A stretch of DNA of 8,272 bases from contig JBFIPX010000150.1 in the NCBI GenBank assembly GCA_041609895.1, positions 1 to 8,272 of the forward strand, written 5' to 3'. This DNA is from JAHHLP01 sp041609895 (GTDB lineage Bacteria > Bacteroidota > Rhodothermia > Rhodothermales > JABDKH01). Both the position numbers and the translations under genes were made by a program. Positions 1 through 6,385 of the stretch are shown here, in pieces; the stretch's first letter is position 1; every line of letters starts with the position of its first letter. The notes beneath the pieces are model-generated. The model worked only from the letters and a program-made list of their open reading frames with translations. It ran no database searches and was not told the origin of the DNA.

Positions 1-192
1 CTCGTATTCAGGGGAGCGAGCCCCCAATCCGATGACCGGTGTGCCCCGATTGTTCGTCAGATCGTCACGCCAAAGGGGGGCATTCCCTGTCGTTAGGATC
101 TGCGAGTAGAAGCTGAGTTCCCGCTCATGCTCCGGCACCGCAATATCTGCGCTGAGGACTCCGCCGACGCCGGGGGCAAAGGGATTTCGCAT
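1..192 (-). CDS. VOC/glyoxalase-family protein, 5' part only
   Basis: The ATG is at 190-192 and an open frame of 64 codons runs off the left edge, so only the N-terminus is visible. It reads MRNPFAPGVGGVLSADIAVP, then EHERELSFYSQILTTG, then LWRDDLTNNRGTPVIGLG. The pattern of a beta strand (LSADIAVP) followed by a helix containing ELSFYSQIL and then a strand is the first beta-alpha-beta unit of the vicinal-oxygen-chelate fold (glyoxalase I, bleomycin resistance, extradiol dioxygenase superfamily). The NNRGTPVIGLG stretch is typical of a subgroup annotated only as VOC family protein; that is recall, not a search. No signal peptide is seen, so it is probably cytoplasmic. Metal ligands cannot be judged because most of the domain is missing. 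The start is supported by a strong Shine-Dalgarno five bases upstream. The substrate is unknown. Confidence 0.82.
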   Translation of the reverse strand, partial: MRNPFAPGVGGVLSADIAVPEHERELSFYSQILTTGNAPLWRDDLTNNRGTPVIGLGARSPEYE

Positions 193-197
193 GACCA

Positions 198-205
198 CCT
201 CACCT
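198..205 (-). promoter_or_regulatory. Ribosome binding site of the VOC gene
   Basis: On the minus strand AGGTGAGG is followed by the five-base spacer TGGTC and then ATG. It fixes the start of a gene that would otherwise be easy to miss because it is truncated. It directly abuts the 3' arm of the 206-315 inverted repeat, so folding of that element could affect its accessibility (inference). Confidence 0.7.
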
Positions 206-315
206 GAATGGAGTGCGCACGAAGTTAAACGGGGCCAATCAACAACCACAACCCCGTCCCCCTAACGGTTTAAGCTTCACCGGGAGCGGACGAGGGGTTA
301 TTTCACACTCCATTC
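206..315 (-). promoter_or_regulatory. Structured leader-like element with 10-bp inverted ends
   Basis: GAATGGAGTG (206-215) is perfectly complementary to CACTCCATTC (306-315). Between these arms lies the bulged hairpin at 250-299. A further short pairing, ACGGGG (229-234) with CCCCGT (252-257), uses the same C/G block as that hairpin, so the two internal helices exclude each other. The element fills the gap between the TPR gene stop and the VOC gene start and ends one base from the VOC Shine-Dalgarno. It could be a regulatory leader, a small palindromic mobile or integron-related remnant, or partly chance: one 10-bp inverted repeat at this spacing is roughly expected somewhere in 8 kb. Confidence 0.4.
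250..299 (-). other. Long bulged hairpin within the leader-like element
   Basis: AACCCCGTCC (250-259) pairs with GGAC (288-291) and GGGGTT (294-299), leaving a two-base GA bulge. The helix can continue inward: CCC pairs with GGG across a three-base bulge, and GGT with ACC across a four-base bulge, closing a loop that contains AAGCTT. This gives about 16 base pairs with three bulges. No T-run follows on either strand, so it is not a classical intrinsic terminator. Confidence 0.45.
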
Positions 316-434
316 TACGAATTGCGGCTAACTGTACGGGTAACCCGATCCCCTCCGGTACAAGCTTATGTTTACGACCCCCGAGTGACCACAGCAGCTT
401 GTTGTGCGGCTGCGAGTAAGAGGACCCTATGTAT

Positions 435-1547
435 CTACTCACGCGGCTCACGATCTGTTGTCCAGATGTCACGGTGGATCTTCCAACCGTCGGAAGTGCG
501 GGCCCAGAGAGCAATGTACTTCCCGACGTCAGCCTCCTCTGCTCCAGACGCGAGGCGGTAGCGACCCACTTCCGTGGCGGTCTCACCATCCACCCCGGCG
601 TAAACCTCCACCGTCTCTAACTCGGCTCGGGTCAGTCCCGAATCGAATATCCCTTGCCAGAAGTGCTCGATAGCGTGAGTGCCGCTGACCGGGCCACTAC
701 CAACAGGAAGGAGTTGCCCGTTCGCGGTATAGAGCGTCGCCATGGCTGGAGCATCCTGCCGTCCGAAGGCCTCCTCAAACCATGCGTTCACCTGCTCAAT
801 ATGGGCTCGTACGAAATTGTCGCGGCTCTCCGTAAAACGCGGCTCTACGGCGACGGCCTGCGCGAAGTGATGTGCAGCTTCCTCGTTGCGGCCCTGGCGG
901 AGGCGGAGCAATCCGAGAGAATCGTGAGACCGGGGCTCGTCAGGGGCAAGTTGATGGTAACGCTGAAAGTGCTCCTCGGCAGTGGCGTAGTCCCCCTGGT
1001 CCATCGCGATGTAACCGAGCCAGTTATACGCCTGGACGAAAGTCGAATCGCGCTCAAGGGCACGCCTGAATTGTTCAGCGCCCTCATCGTAGCGACCGAG
1101 ATTGCCATAGTAGCGAAATCCCAAATAGGAAGGCAGGTAGGGGTCGTCCAAGTACGCCTCGGCGAGGCTGCTCAGGATCTCGATGGCGCGCTCGTAGTCT
1201 CCGTCCCACAGGAAGGCCCGGAAGGCATCGATCATTTGCTGTTCGGCCTGCGAGACACCTTCGCGGTTTGCCTCGGCTCGCTCCAGGTAGTACTCACGCA
1301 GTCTGGGATCGCTGCGCGATGTGGAACCCATGCGATGGAGGAGGGCAAGCACGAACGTCGAGTCGGCCGCAAGGGCTTGGTCGAGGTGTTCGACTGCCTC
1401 GGCGAACTGGTAGTGATGGGCAGCGTCGCGCCCCAGCAGGAAGTGCATGCGCGCTTCCTCGGACGTGGTGGTAACGGGCAGCATCTGCGCCTGGGCAGAC
1501 GTACCAGCTATCGATACAAGGAATAGAATTCCAGCGGCCAGCCTCAT
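435..1547 (-). CDS. Secreted TPR protein with C-terminal SnoaL/DUF4440-like domain
   Basis: 370 residues. Residues 1-20 form a Sec signal peptide (MRLAAGILFLVSIAGTSAQA, AQA cleavage site), placing the protein in the periplasm or outside. Residues about 30-65 and 105-238 contain tetratricopeptide repeats: paired helices with recurring small residues and A/F positions, such as YDEGAEQFRRALERDSTF and YATAEEHFQRYHQLAPDEP. Residues about 247-365 look like an NTF2-fold SnoaL/DUF4440 domain: an N-terminal helix (VNAWFEEAFGRQDAPAMATLY), then GTHAIEHFWQGIF, and the closing strand DGWKIHRDIW. TPRs usually hold partner proteins, and NTF2-like domains bind small ligands or act as simple enzymes; no substrate can be read here. 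The next gene upstream (1959-2441) is a free-standing copy of the same domain type, so related roles are plausible. A Shine-Dalgarno (TGGAG) eight bases upstream supports the start. Confidence 0.85.
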   Translation of the reverse strand: MRLAAGILFLVSIAGTSAQAQMLPVTTTSEEARMHFLLGRDAAHHYQFAEAVEHLDQALAADSTFVLALLHRMGSTSRSDPRLREYYLERAEANREGVSQAEQQMIDAFRAFLWDGDYERAIEILSSLAEAYLDDPYLPSYLGFRYYGNLGRYDEGAEQFRRALERDSTFVQAYNWLGYIAMDQGDYATAEEHFQRYHQLAPDEPRSHDSLGLLRLRQGRNEEAAHHFAQAVAVEPRFTESRDNFVRAHIEQVNAWFEEAFGRQDAPAMATLYTANGQLLPVGSGPVSGTHAIEHFWQGIFDSGLTRAELETVEVYAGVDGETATEVGRYRLASGAEEADVGKYIALWARTSDGWKIHRDIWTTDREPRE

Positions 1548-1958
1548 GAGGTTATCTCCAAGCCATTGTGTATGTGGTTAGCTGCATACCGGTCTTCTGT
1601 GTTTGCGGTACCCGGCGCCTGGGAAGCAAAGTTACACAACTCCTCAAAGGTTGGTAGGTACAGAATGCCCTCGCTGCCGCGGCGCTGTCGACAAAACATG
1701 GAAGCGGCCGTTCACCACCTTTAGATGTTTGTACCCTCGAGACGATGTGCGAGACGTTTCCCATTTGCTGCGCCTGCTCTAATACTCGTGGCACGGAAGT
1801 TTGAACTAACGCTATTCCACCTCTCTGCGGGCACTCGCTCCGTTCCGCAACATAAATCTATCCGTCGCGCCAGCAGCAGGCGGGGTTAGGTCGCGCGGAA
1901 AACGCCGACCCACTCGATGCGTTTACATCGATCATTGGCAATCGCGAGCTCGTACCTG
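1548..1958. other. Intergenic region of 411 bases, no gene seen
   Basis: Separates the SnoaL lipoprotein stop from the TPR gene start. The only minus-strand open frame of note (1552-1794) starts with GTG, is arginine-rich, resembles no family and has no convincing ribosome binding site. On the minus strand an ACCTAAC box at 1884-1890 and a CGTTAGTT at about 1803-1810 recall integron attC core boxes, but the inner arms do not pair. No clear promoter or terminator was recognised, although the TPR gene promoter is presumably here. Confidence 0.6.
1556..1560 (-). promoter_or_regulatory. Ribosome binding site of the TPR gene
   Basis: TGGAG on the minus strand, eight bases before the ATG at 1545-1547. 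Confidence 0.55.
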
Positions 1959-2441
1959 TCACTCGGTCGGCTGCGGACGACTGTTCCACATGTCAAGGTG
2001 CATTCGCCACGTACCGTCATCGCCACGTTTCCAAACTACGACGTACTTCCCATGTACGGGTCCCCAAGCCACGCCGTCGTTTTCTCCAGCAATCTCGTAG
2101 TGGCCGAAATCCGATGCCATCGGTCCTGACACCTCTACTTCTACCGGTATGAGCTTATGATGAGTTATTCGTCGTCCCTCCGGTAGCATCCAATAGCGTT
2201 TAATCGCGTCTTTGCCACGAATGAACTCCGCGTTATTGGGAAAGAGCACGGCGTCCTCCGTGTAGATTGCTGTCATCGCGGTAGCGTCGCCTGCGATGTA
2301 CGCTGCAGAGAATTGTCGAGCAAGACTGGCCAGCGTATCGATGACCGCTTGGTCCGGCATCGATGCGGGTTGCTCGGCGGTGGGTCCACAGGATGCACAG
2401 AAGTAGCACCCGACGAGAAGAAGAATACGAGCAGTAGTCAT
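1959..2441 (-). CDS. SnoaL/DUF4440 domain lipoprotein
   Basis: 160 residues from the ATG at 2439-2441. The start MTTARILLLVGCYFCASCGP gives a short positive n-region, a hydrophobic stretch and a lipobox-like CASC with Cys18 as the probable lipidated residue; an alternative box, LVGC at 9-12, lies very early. Residues about 33-153 form one NTF2-like DUF4440/SnoaL domain: a long first helix (ARQFSAAYIAGDATAMTAIY), TEDAVLFPNN, the RGKDAIKRYW turn, and the terminal strands GKYVVVWKRGDDGTWRMHLD followed by MWNS. These domains are usually small ligand-binding or isomerase/hydrolase-like proteins, so no reaction is claimed. An in-frame ATG at 2504 would add 21 residues ahead of the hydrophobic segment; the shorter form is preferred because it gives a normal signal peptide. 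Neither start has a good Shine-Dalgarno. Confidence 0.82.
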   Translation of the reverse strand: MTTARILLLVGCYFCASCGPTAEQPASMPDQAVIDTLASLARQFSAAYIAGDATAMTAIYTEDAVLFPNNAEFIRGKDAIKRYWMLPEGRRITHHKLIPVEVEVSGPMASDFGHYEIAGENDGVAWGPVHGKYVVVWKRGDDGTWRMHLDMWNSRPQPTE

Positions 2442-2567
2442 TTGTGGTGTTGATGTTTGCGCCTGGGTATGTCGCGTCGGGCACACGTTCCTGTTCAAGC
2501 ACATCTCGAACCCAGTCCAGGCTCTGATCGAATTTGATGCGACTTGCCTCTCCGTTCCGCGAGCCGT

Positions 2568-3302
2568 TCAGACGTCATCGAAGATCGAAATCAAGTGACG
2601 ATTCGTTTCGAGGACTAGCCCCAAGGTCACTGTTGCGTGCTTCTCCATTGCTACGCGGGCACTGAGAAGGTTGAGGATGGTCATGTCTGGAGTGAGCCGA
2701 ACTTCGTCAAACTCTAGGTCTGCCTTCATCTCAGGATCGTTAAAAAAAAGAGCGGCCCGATAGTCAAGATTTACTATCTCCGACCGTCCAAGGGGATAGG
2801 TTGATCTGAGATATCGCGCCAACGGAACAGTAAAGTTTTCCCGTAAATAGACTTGGTCATCCATCGTGTCTTCGAGTTGAATGGGCCATGACCTTGCAAG
2901 ACGGATTCCCTCCTGATCGTCAATCAGACGGGATCCGCCATTTCGAAGAAATGACTGCATAGAAGGTGATCCAATGTCGACGGTGTACTGTACCATCAGA
3001 TCGGCCAGGATCGTATCTGGTACACTTAGCTCGCCGCCTGAAGACAAAGCTCCGAGTCGAACCATCAACAACTCTGCGCTTTCCAACAATCGGCGGTGAA
3101 TATCAACCGCAGACTGGAGTTGCGCCTCAGTTTCTAGGAGCTCGTCGAGTACGAGATCGGCTTGCTCACGCAGAGAAGCGGTAGCTGAAGACCTGTCCCA
3201 CCACGCGTCAAGAGAAAAGGCGATCAGGATCCCCGCTACAACAACTAGAACTTCCCTGACCGTGTCCCGGGACAGGAGCCGAGGTCTCATTGAATCATTC
3301 AT
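2568..3302 (-). CDS. Membrane-anchored protein of unknown function (DUF6090-like), copy A
   Basis: About 244 residues. One N-terminal membrane helix lies near residues 17-34 (VLVVVAGILIAFSLDAWW), then a long helical, probably coiled-coil region (ASLREQADLVLDELLETEAQ onward), then a central conserved-looking block FLRNGGSRLIDDQEGIRLARSWP near 118-140, and a helical C-terminus. The layout resembles DUF6090-type proteins (membrane anchor plus alpha-helical extracytoplasmic part); that family link is tentative and the function is unknown. It shares its architecture and several motifs with the 7542-8225 product. In-frame ATGs at 3302 and 3290 are both possible, neither with a clear Shine-Dalgarno. 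The TTG at 3374 is unlikely because it lies beyond the 3321-3372 repeat. Composition is nearer 50 percent GC than that of the neighbouring dehydrogenase. A run of eight T occurs in the coding strand at 2742-2749. Confidence 0.75.
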   Translation of the reverse strand: MNDSMRPRLLSRDTVREVLVVVAGILIAFSLDAWWDRSSATASLREQADLVLDELLETEAQLQSAVDIHRRLLESAELLMVRLGALSSGGELSVPDTILADLMVQYTVDIGSPSMQSFLRNGGSRLIDDQEGIRLARSWPIQLEDTMDDQVYLRENFTVPLARYLRSTYPLGRSEIVNLDYRAALFFNDPEMKADLEFDEVRLTPDMTILNLLSARVAMEKHATVTLGLVLETNRHLISIFDDV

Positions 3303-3603
3303 ACGTTCAGGACGATCGTTCGCGGTATAACGGTCTGCATTAGCGGCGCGGCAACGCCCCCTGGGCAATAACAATACGAAAACCTAGCGGTTGCTGGATG
3401 CTGACCAGCTCGCGGCCGCGCCCGCTACAGGCAGGGGTTGTACCGCATTCGTCATATTTGGGCTCTTAAGAAGACCAACGCGGCGGGCACGATCGTTCGT
3501 TCAGCTCGGCACTGAATCCAAGCGAAGACGGGCGAGGCTTTCTTGACGCCTGAATGCGATTGTCAAAGTGGTCTTGGTTCGCCCGGATCATTCTCCGGCT
3601 ATA
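3303..3603. other. Intergenic region of 301 bases with repeat copy A
   Basis: Lies between the PQQ dehydrogenase stop and the DUF6090-like gene start. It holds repeat copy A (3321-3372), a 10-base palindrome CGCGGCCGCG (3411-3420), and a weak 5-bp inverted repeat TTGAC/GTCAA (3543-3547 and 3562-3566) about 40-60 bases after the dehydrogenase stop. No T-run follows that repeat, so a terminator is not supported. No open frame of interest. Confidence 0.55.
3321..3372 (-). repeat. Dispersed repeat, copy A
   Basis: The first 33 bases (3321-3353) match 5657-5691 with one substitution and one two-base gap; after that the copies drift apart but both end in TAAC (for example CGCGGTATAACGG at one end). 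The hairpin seen in copy B is decayed here (GGCG/CGCC core only). It sits 19 bases upstream of the DUF6090-like ATG. On the minus strand its end reads CCGTTATACCGCG, with a GTTATAC box resembling the GTTRRRY core of integron attC sites; there is no matching opposite core box, so that identity is only a hypothesis. Confidence 0.75.
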
Positions 3604-5589
3604 TCAGGGCAAGGATAATACGATCAGTTCGGCATCCAGATTGGCGCCCCCGGTGGTTACGACTATATACTGCCTGCCATTCAACATGTAGGTCATCGGT
3701 GCCGCGGTCGCGTTCCGCGGGAGTGTCACTTCCCCGACAACTTCGCCGGTCGTCTTATCGAAGGCGACGAGTTTGGGATCGAGAATTTCGAAGCTCCGGC
3801 TTGGCGTGGCGTCCCCGTCAGAATCGGCCTCGTCAGGGTCAATCTCCTGTCGCTGGGTAATTCCCTCCTGGCCTACGATGAGGAGTGTCTTCGTGAGGAG
3901 CAAGTGACCACGGGCGGGGCGCCCCAGTGAAGAGAGTCCGAACTCTCGAAGAACCGGGTGACTTTGTGCCAGGTCGCCCAGTGGTGCCACCCACCGATAG
4001 TCACCGGTGTTCAGATCAATGGCACTAATGCGCCCATAGGGCGGCTTCCACAGTGGAATGCCCTCCATCGTCTCCATTGGTGCAGGTGATCCGACATACG
4101 CTACAGGCAATCGAGTTCCCGGATCCAGCATCATGATCGCGAGTGGGCTCGTTACGGAAGAGACGTACGCGATCCCGGTCTCGGGGTCGAACGCCGCACC
4201 AGCCCAGCTTGCCCCTCCGGCCCAGCCGGGCATCTGGATCGTGGGCTTCTCGAGCGAAGGTGGCGTGTACAGCGGGCCATAATTGTACTTTGCCAAAACC
4301 GCCAGCGCCTGCGCGCGCAGCTCCGGCGTGAAGTCGATCACGTCGTTCTCCGTGACGCCCTGGCGGTCGAAGGGCGCGGGTCTGGTTGGGAACGGCTGCA
4401 CCGGAGACGACCTCTCGCCGGGCACGGTGGACTGCGGAACGGGCCGGTTTTCGATGGGCCAAATCGGTTCTCCAGTCACGCGGTCGAACATAAACAAGAA
4501 ACCCTGCTTGGTCACCTGCGCGACGGCCTGGACGAGCTCGCCGTTTACCTGGACGTCGACCAGGTTGGGGGCCGCGGGCAGATCGTAGTCCCACACACCG
4601 TGGCGGGCGATCTGGAAGTGCCAGATACGCTCGCCGGTGTGGGCATCGATGCAGACCAGGCTCTCACCAAAGAGTCCGTCGCCGGGCCGCCGACCACCGT
4701 AGAAGTCGTTCGCCGGCGTGCCGAACGGCACGTACACGTAGCCCAATTCCTCATCCGAGCTTATCATGGTCCAGGCGTTCGCGGCGCCTGTCGTTCTCCA
4801 AGATCCGTCCTCCCAGGTTTCGTTGCCGAACTCGCCTTCTTCCGGAATCGAGCGGAACGTCCAGATCTGTTCACCTGTACGCACATCGAAGCCACGAACA
4901 TCGCCAGGCGGCATTACTTCGTCCACAGGAACGTCGTGGACTTTCGATCCCATCACTATAACGTCCCGGGTGATGATGGGTGGGGACGAAACGCCGTAGA
5001 CATCCCGGTCAACGGGACGTCGCAGTCCCAGGGTCAGGTCAACGCGGCCCTTCTCGCCGAACGTCGAGATCGGCTCTCCTGTCTCCGCGTTGAGGGCGAT
5101 CAGGTAGCCGTCGCCGGTACCGTAGACGACACGTCGATCGTCTCCGTCCTCCCAGTACGCGACGCCGCGATGCACGAAGCCGTTGTTTGAAGGAATTCCG
5201 TTCCTCCACGTCTCCGGGTCGTACACCCACCGGGTTTCGCCGGTGGAGGCATCGACGGCAGCGACCTGGGACATCGACGTGCTGACGTACAACACGCCGT
5301 CGACCATCAGCGGAGTGGCCTCCCACACCCAAGTGCTGAGCTCGGGGTTCGCCCTGGTGATTGCTTCATCGGGTGAGCGCCATGTCCATGCGACCTCCAG
5401 TCGCTTGAAGTTGTCGCCGTGAATCTGTTCGAGCGTCGAATATTTCGAGCTGGCCTTGTCGCCGCCATAGCTCGGCCACTCTGTCGCGGTGCCCCGTACG
5501 CCCTCCATCTGATCTTCCGCGGCACAGCCGACAAGCACACAAAGTGCAAGTAGGGCTACCAGCGGAGTCTTGTGCATGTGCATGCTCAT
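3604..5589 (-). CDS. Lipoprotein PQQ-dependent dehydrogenase, glucose/quinate type
   Basis: 661 residues from the ATG at 5587-5589. A quinoprotein that oxidises a sugar or alcohol in the periplasm using PQQ and passes electrons to the respiratory chain. The signal ends in a lipobox LVGC (19-22), Cys22 lipidated, with no transmembrane bundle like that of E. coli Gcd. The body is an eight-bladed propeller with repeated tryptophan-type blade motifs (TGETRWVYD at 116, TGEQIWTF at 238, TGERIWHF at 318). The block WDYDLPAAPNL (333-343) and the segment QVTKQGFLFMFDRVTG (358-373) match the region holding the Gcd active-site Asp and PQQ-contacting Lys, here probably Asp336 and Lys361. There is no CXXCH haem site and no adjacent Cys-Cys pair, which argues against methanol/ethanol dehydrogenase types. 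An acidic loop DPDEADSDGD (584-593) sits in the last blade. The substrate is unknown. Nearby ATGs (5583, 5577) or a TTG (5601) are alternative starts. No PQQ synthesis genes are in view. Confidence 0.9.
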   Translation of the reverse strand: MSMHMHKTPLVALLALCVLVGCAAEDQMEGVRGTATEWPSYGGDKASSKYSTLEQIHGDNFKRLEVAWTWRSPDEAITRANPELSTWVWEATPLMVDGVLYVSTSMSQVAAVDASTGETRWVYDPETWRNGIPSNNGFVHRGVAYWEDGDDRRVVYGTGDGYLIALNAETGEPISTFGEKGRVDLTLGLRRPVDRDVYGVSSPPIITRDVIVMGSKVHDVPVDEVMPPGDVRGFDVRTGEQIWTFRSIPEEGEFGNETWEDGSWRTTGAANAWTMISSDEELGYVYVPFGTPANDFYGGRRPGDGLFGESLVCIDAHTGERIWHFQIARHGVWDYDLPAAPNLVDVQVNGELVQAVAQVTKQGFLFMFDRVTGEPIWPIENRPVPQSTVPGERSSPVQPFPTRPAPFDRQGVTENDVIDFTPELRAQALAVLAKYNYGPLYTPPSLEKPTIQMPGWAGGASWAGAAFDPETGIAYVSSVTSPLAIMMLDPGTRLPVAYVGSPAPMETMEGIPLWKPPYGRISAIDLNTGDYRWVAPLGDLAQSHPVLREFGLSSLGRPARGHLLLTKTLLIVGQEGITQRQEIDPDEADSDGDATPSRSFEILDPKLVAFDKTTGEVVGEVTLPRNATAAPMTYMLNGRQYIVVTTGGANLDAELIVLSLP

Positions 5590-5656
5590 GTACCCGCGCA
5601 ATTGTTTGCGTCGTTGTGTGCCTTCGGACTTGATACTACGCGCTGACGATGAGGGA

Positions 5657-5711
5657 CGCGGTATAACGGCTTCTGCATCAGCGGCGCGGCACGCGCCGCC
5701 TAAGCAGTAAC
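5657..5711 (-). repeat. Dispersed repeat, copy B, with strong hairpin
   Basis: Second copy of the 3321-3372 repeat. Within it, GCGGCGCG (5681-5688) and CGCGCCGC (5692-5699) form a perfect 8-bp stem with a three-base loop, and CTGC (5673-5676) with GCAG (5704-5707) extends it across a small internal loop. It lies about 20 bases after the ABM gene stop and about 67 bases before the dehydrogenase ATG, so it could act as a terminator-like or mRNA-protecting hairpin. The absence of a T-run and the existence of copy A make a repeat family more likely. Confidence 0.78.
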
Positions 5712-5731
5712 GACTAAGAAAGCACCGTCCT

Positions 5732-6088
5732 CTACCTGGTAAATCCTGCTATCTGGGAATAGTAACTGGGTTGCCAGTCCTCAATGGTCCCTTTTAGTTC
5801 CTCGGACGGGTCCCCATACACGTAGAATCCCTCCAAGACAACACAACTCATGAACTCCTCCGCGTGCGTCAGAAACCCCTCTAAGTGAGTCAACGCCGCT
5901 GCCGAGTCTTCAAAAAGCTCTATAGTATCAAACTCAGATTCATCCTCGATCAAAAAGAACTGGTACGTGAGGGTTCCCGGCTCACTCGACTCCACCCTTT
6001 CCGAGAGCCTCGCCGCCAAGCTCCGAAAGGCACCAAGCTTTCCCGCCACAATCTTCCCGTTCGTTGTCCAACAGATCTTTGTCGTCAC
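5732..6088 (-). CDS. ABM-fold (antibiotic biosynthesis monooxygenase type) protein
   Basis: 118 residues, starting at GTG (6086-6088). The sequence TTKICWTTNGKIVAGKLGAF opens a ferredoxin-like alpha/beta dimeric fold, followed by the hallmark EPGTLTYQFF (36-45), a central strand TIELFEDSAAALTHLEGF (55-72) and the final VVLEGFYVYGDPSEELK region. ABM proteins include cofactor-free quinol monooxygenases and haem-degrading enzymes, many of unknown substrate; the EPGTLTYQ plus ELFEDSAAALTHL pattern is the usual signature. No signal peptide, so probably cytoplasmic. GTG is chosen because GAGGAG lies four bases upstream; the TTG at 6100 overlaps that Shine-Dalgarno and is less likely. It could work with a quinone or aromatic substrate, but nothing nearby shows which. 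Confidence 0.85.
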   Translation of the reverse strand: MTTKICWTTNGKIVAGKLGAFRSLAARLSERVESSEPGTLTYQFFLIEDESEFDTIELFEDSAAALTHLEGFLTHAEEFMSCVVLEGFYVYGDPSEELKGTIEDWQPSYYSQIAGFTR

Positions 6089-6092
6089 GATT

Positions 6093-6098
6093 CTCCTC
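6093..6098 (-). promoter_or_regulatory. Ribosome binding site deciding a GTG start
   Basis: GAGGAG on the minus strand, four bases before GTG at 6086-6088. It supports GTG over the in-frame TTG at 6098-6100. Confidence 0.6.
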
Positions 6099-6287
6099 AA
6101 TAATGAGACGATGTTTACATGTCACTCGGAACCAGCTCGACAGCGGAGCAGCGCGCACGGACCGGAGACGAACATGGAATGCAGCCTCCACATCTACTCC
6201 GACAGGTCCTCCACGCCTCGACACGCCGCCTAAGATCGGGAAGCTTCACCGTCGAGCGCTCGCCGAGGAGTCCGCAACGCTACCTAT

Positions 6288-6314
6288 TGTGGATCGGCGA
6301 TTCTCCGATCCACA
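6288..6314 (-). other. Perfect 10-bp inverted repeat with 7-base loop
   Basis: TGTGGATCGG (6288-6297) and CCGATCCACA (6305-6314) are exact complements separated by seven bases. On the minus strand this is 83 bases after the asparaginase stop and about 200 bases before the ABM start. The 3' flank on the minus strand (ATAGGTAGCG) lacks a T-run. It could be an operator or a factor-dependent terminator. Confidence 0.55.
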
Positions 6315-6357
6315 TGCACCGGGCCTTTGTCCGTTGCAAGCTCTGGTTACTGGCCCG

Positions 6358-6385
6358 GCCTGAACTTCATCCTGATTGTTCAGGC
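6358..6385 (-). terminator. Possible terminator or protective hairpin after the asparaginase gene
   Basis: GCCTGAAC (6358-6365) and GTTCAGGC (6378-6385) form a perfect 8-bp stem with a 12-base loop, beginning 12 bases after the TGA stop at 6397-6399. The placement fits a terminator or 3'-end stabilising hairpin. No T-run follows, so intrinsic termination is not demonstrated. Confidence 0.4.

Noticed and set aside
394..413. Terminator for the TPR gene (GCAGC/GCTGC)
   Set aside because: Five base pairs with a 10-base loop and no T-run; below what can be told from chance.
239..589. Minus-strand 116-codon frame across the TPR gene end
   Set aside because: Starts inside the TPR gene in another frame and continues into the structured 206-315 element; no recognisable domain.
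654..1526. Long plus-strand open frame of 290 codons
   Set aside because: Lies antisense to the TPR gene, which has a signal peptide, TPRs and a ribosome binding site; the plus-strand product resembles no family.
1552..1794. Minus-strand 80-codon frame just upstream of the TPR gene
   Set aside because: GTG start, arginine-rich composition, no motif and no ribosome binding site.
1803..1890. Possible integron attC site (ACCTAAC and CGTTAGTT on the minus strand)
   Set aside because: The outer boxes pair 6 of 7, but the inner arms that should form the rest of the stem are not complementary.
3543..3566. Terminator for the PQQ dehydrogenase
   Set aside because: Stem of only five base pairs with a 14-base loop and no T-run.
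4600..5190. Plus-strand open frame of 196 codons
   Set aside because: Antisense shadow of the PQQ dehydrogenase, whose motifs are unambiguous; such frames are common opposite GC-rich genes.
6221..6234. Third copy of the dispersed repeat
   Set aside because: Only 14 bases (13 matching) resemble copy B, with no hairpin or flanking match; recorded in the intergenic entry instead.
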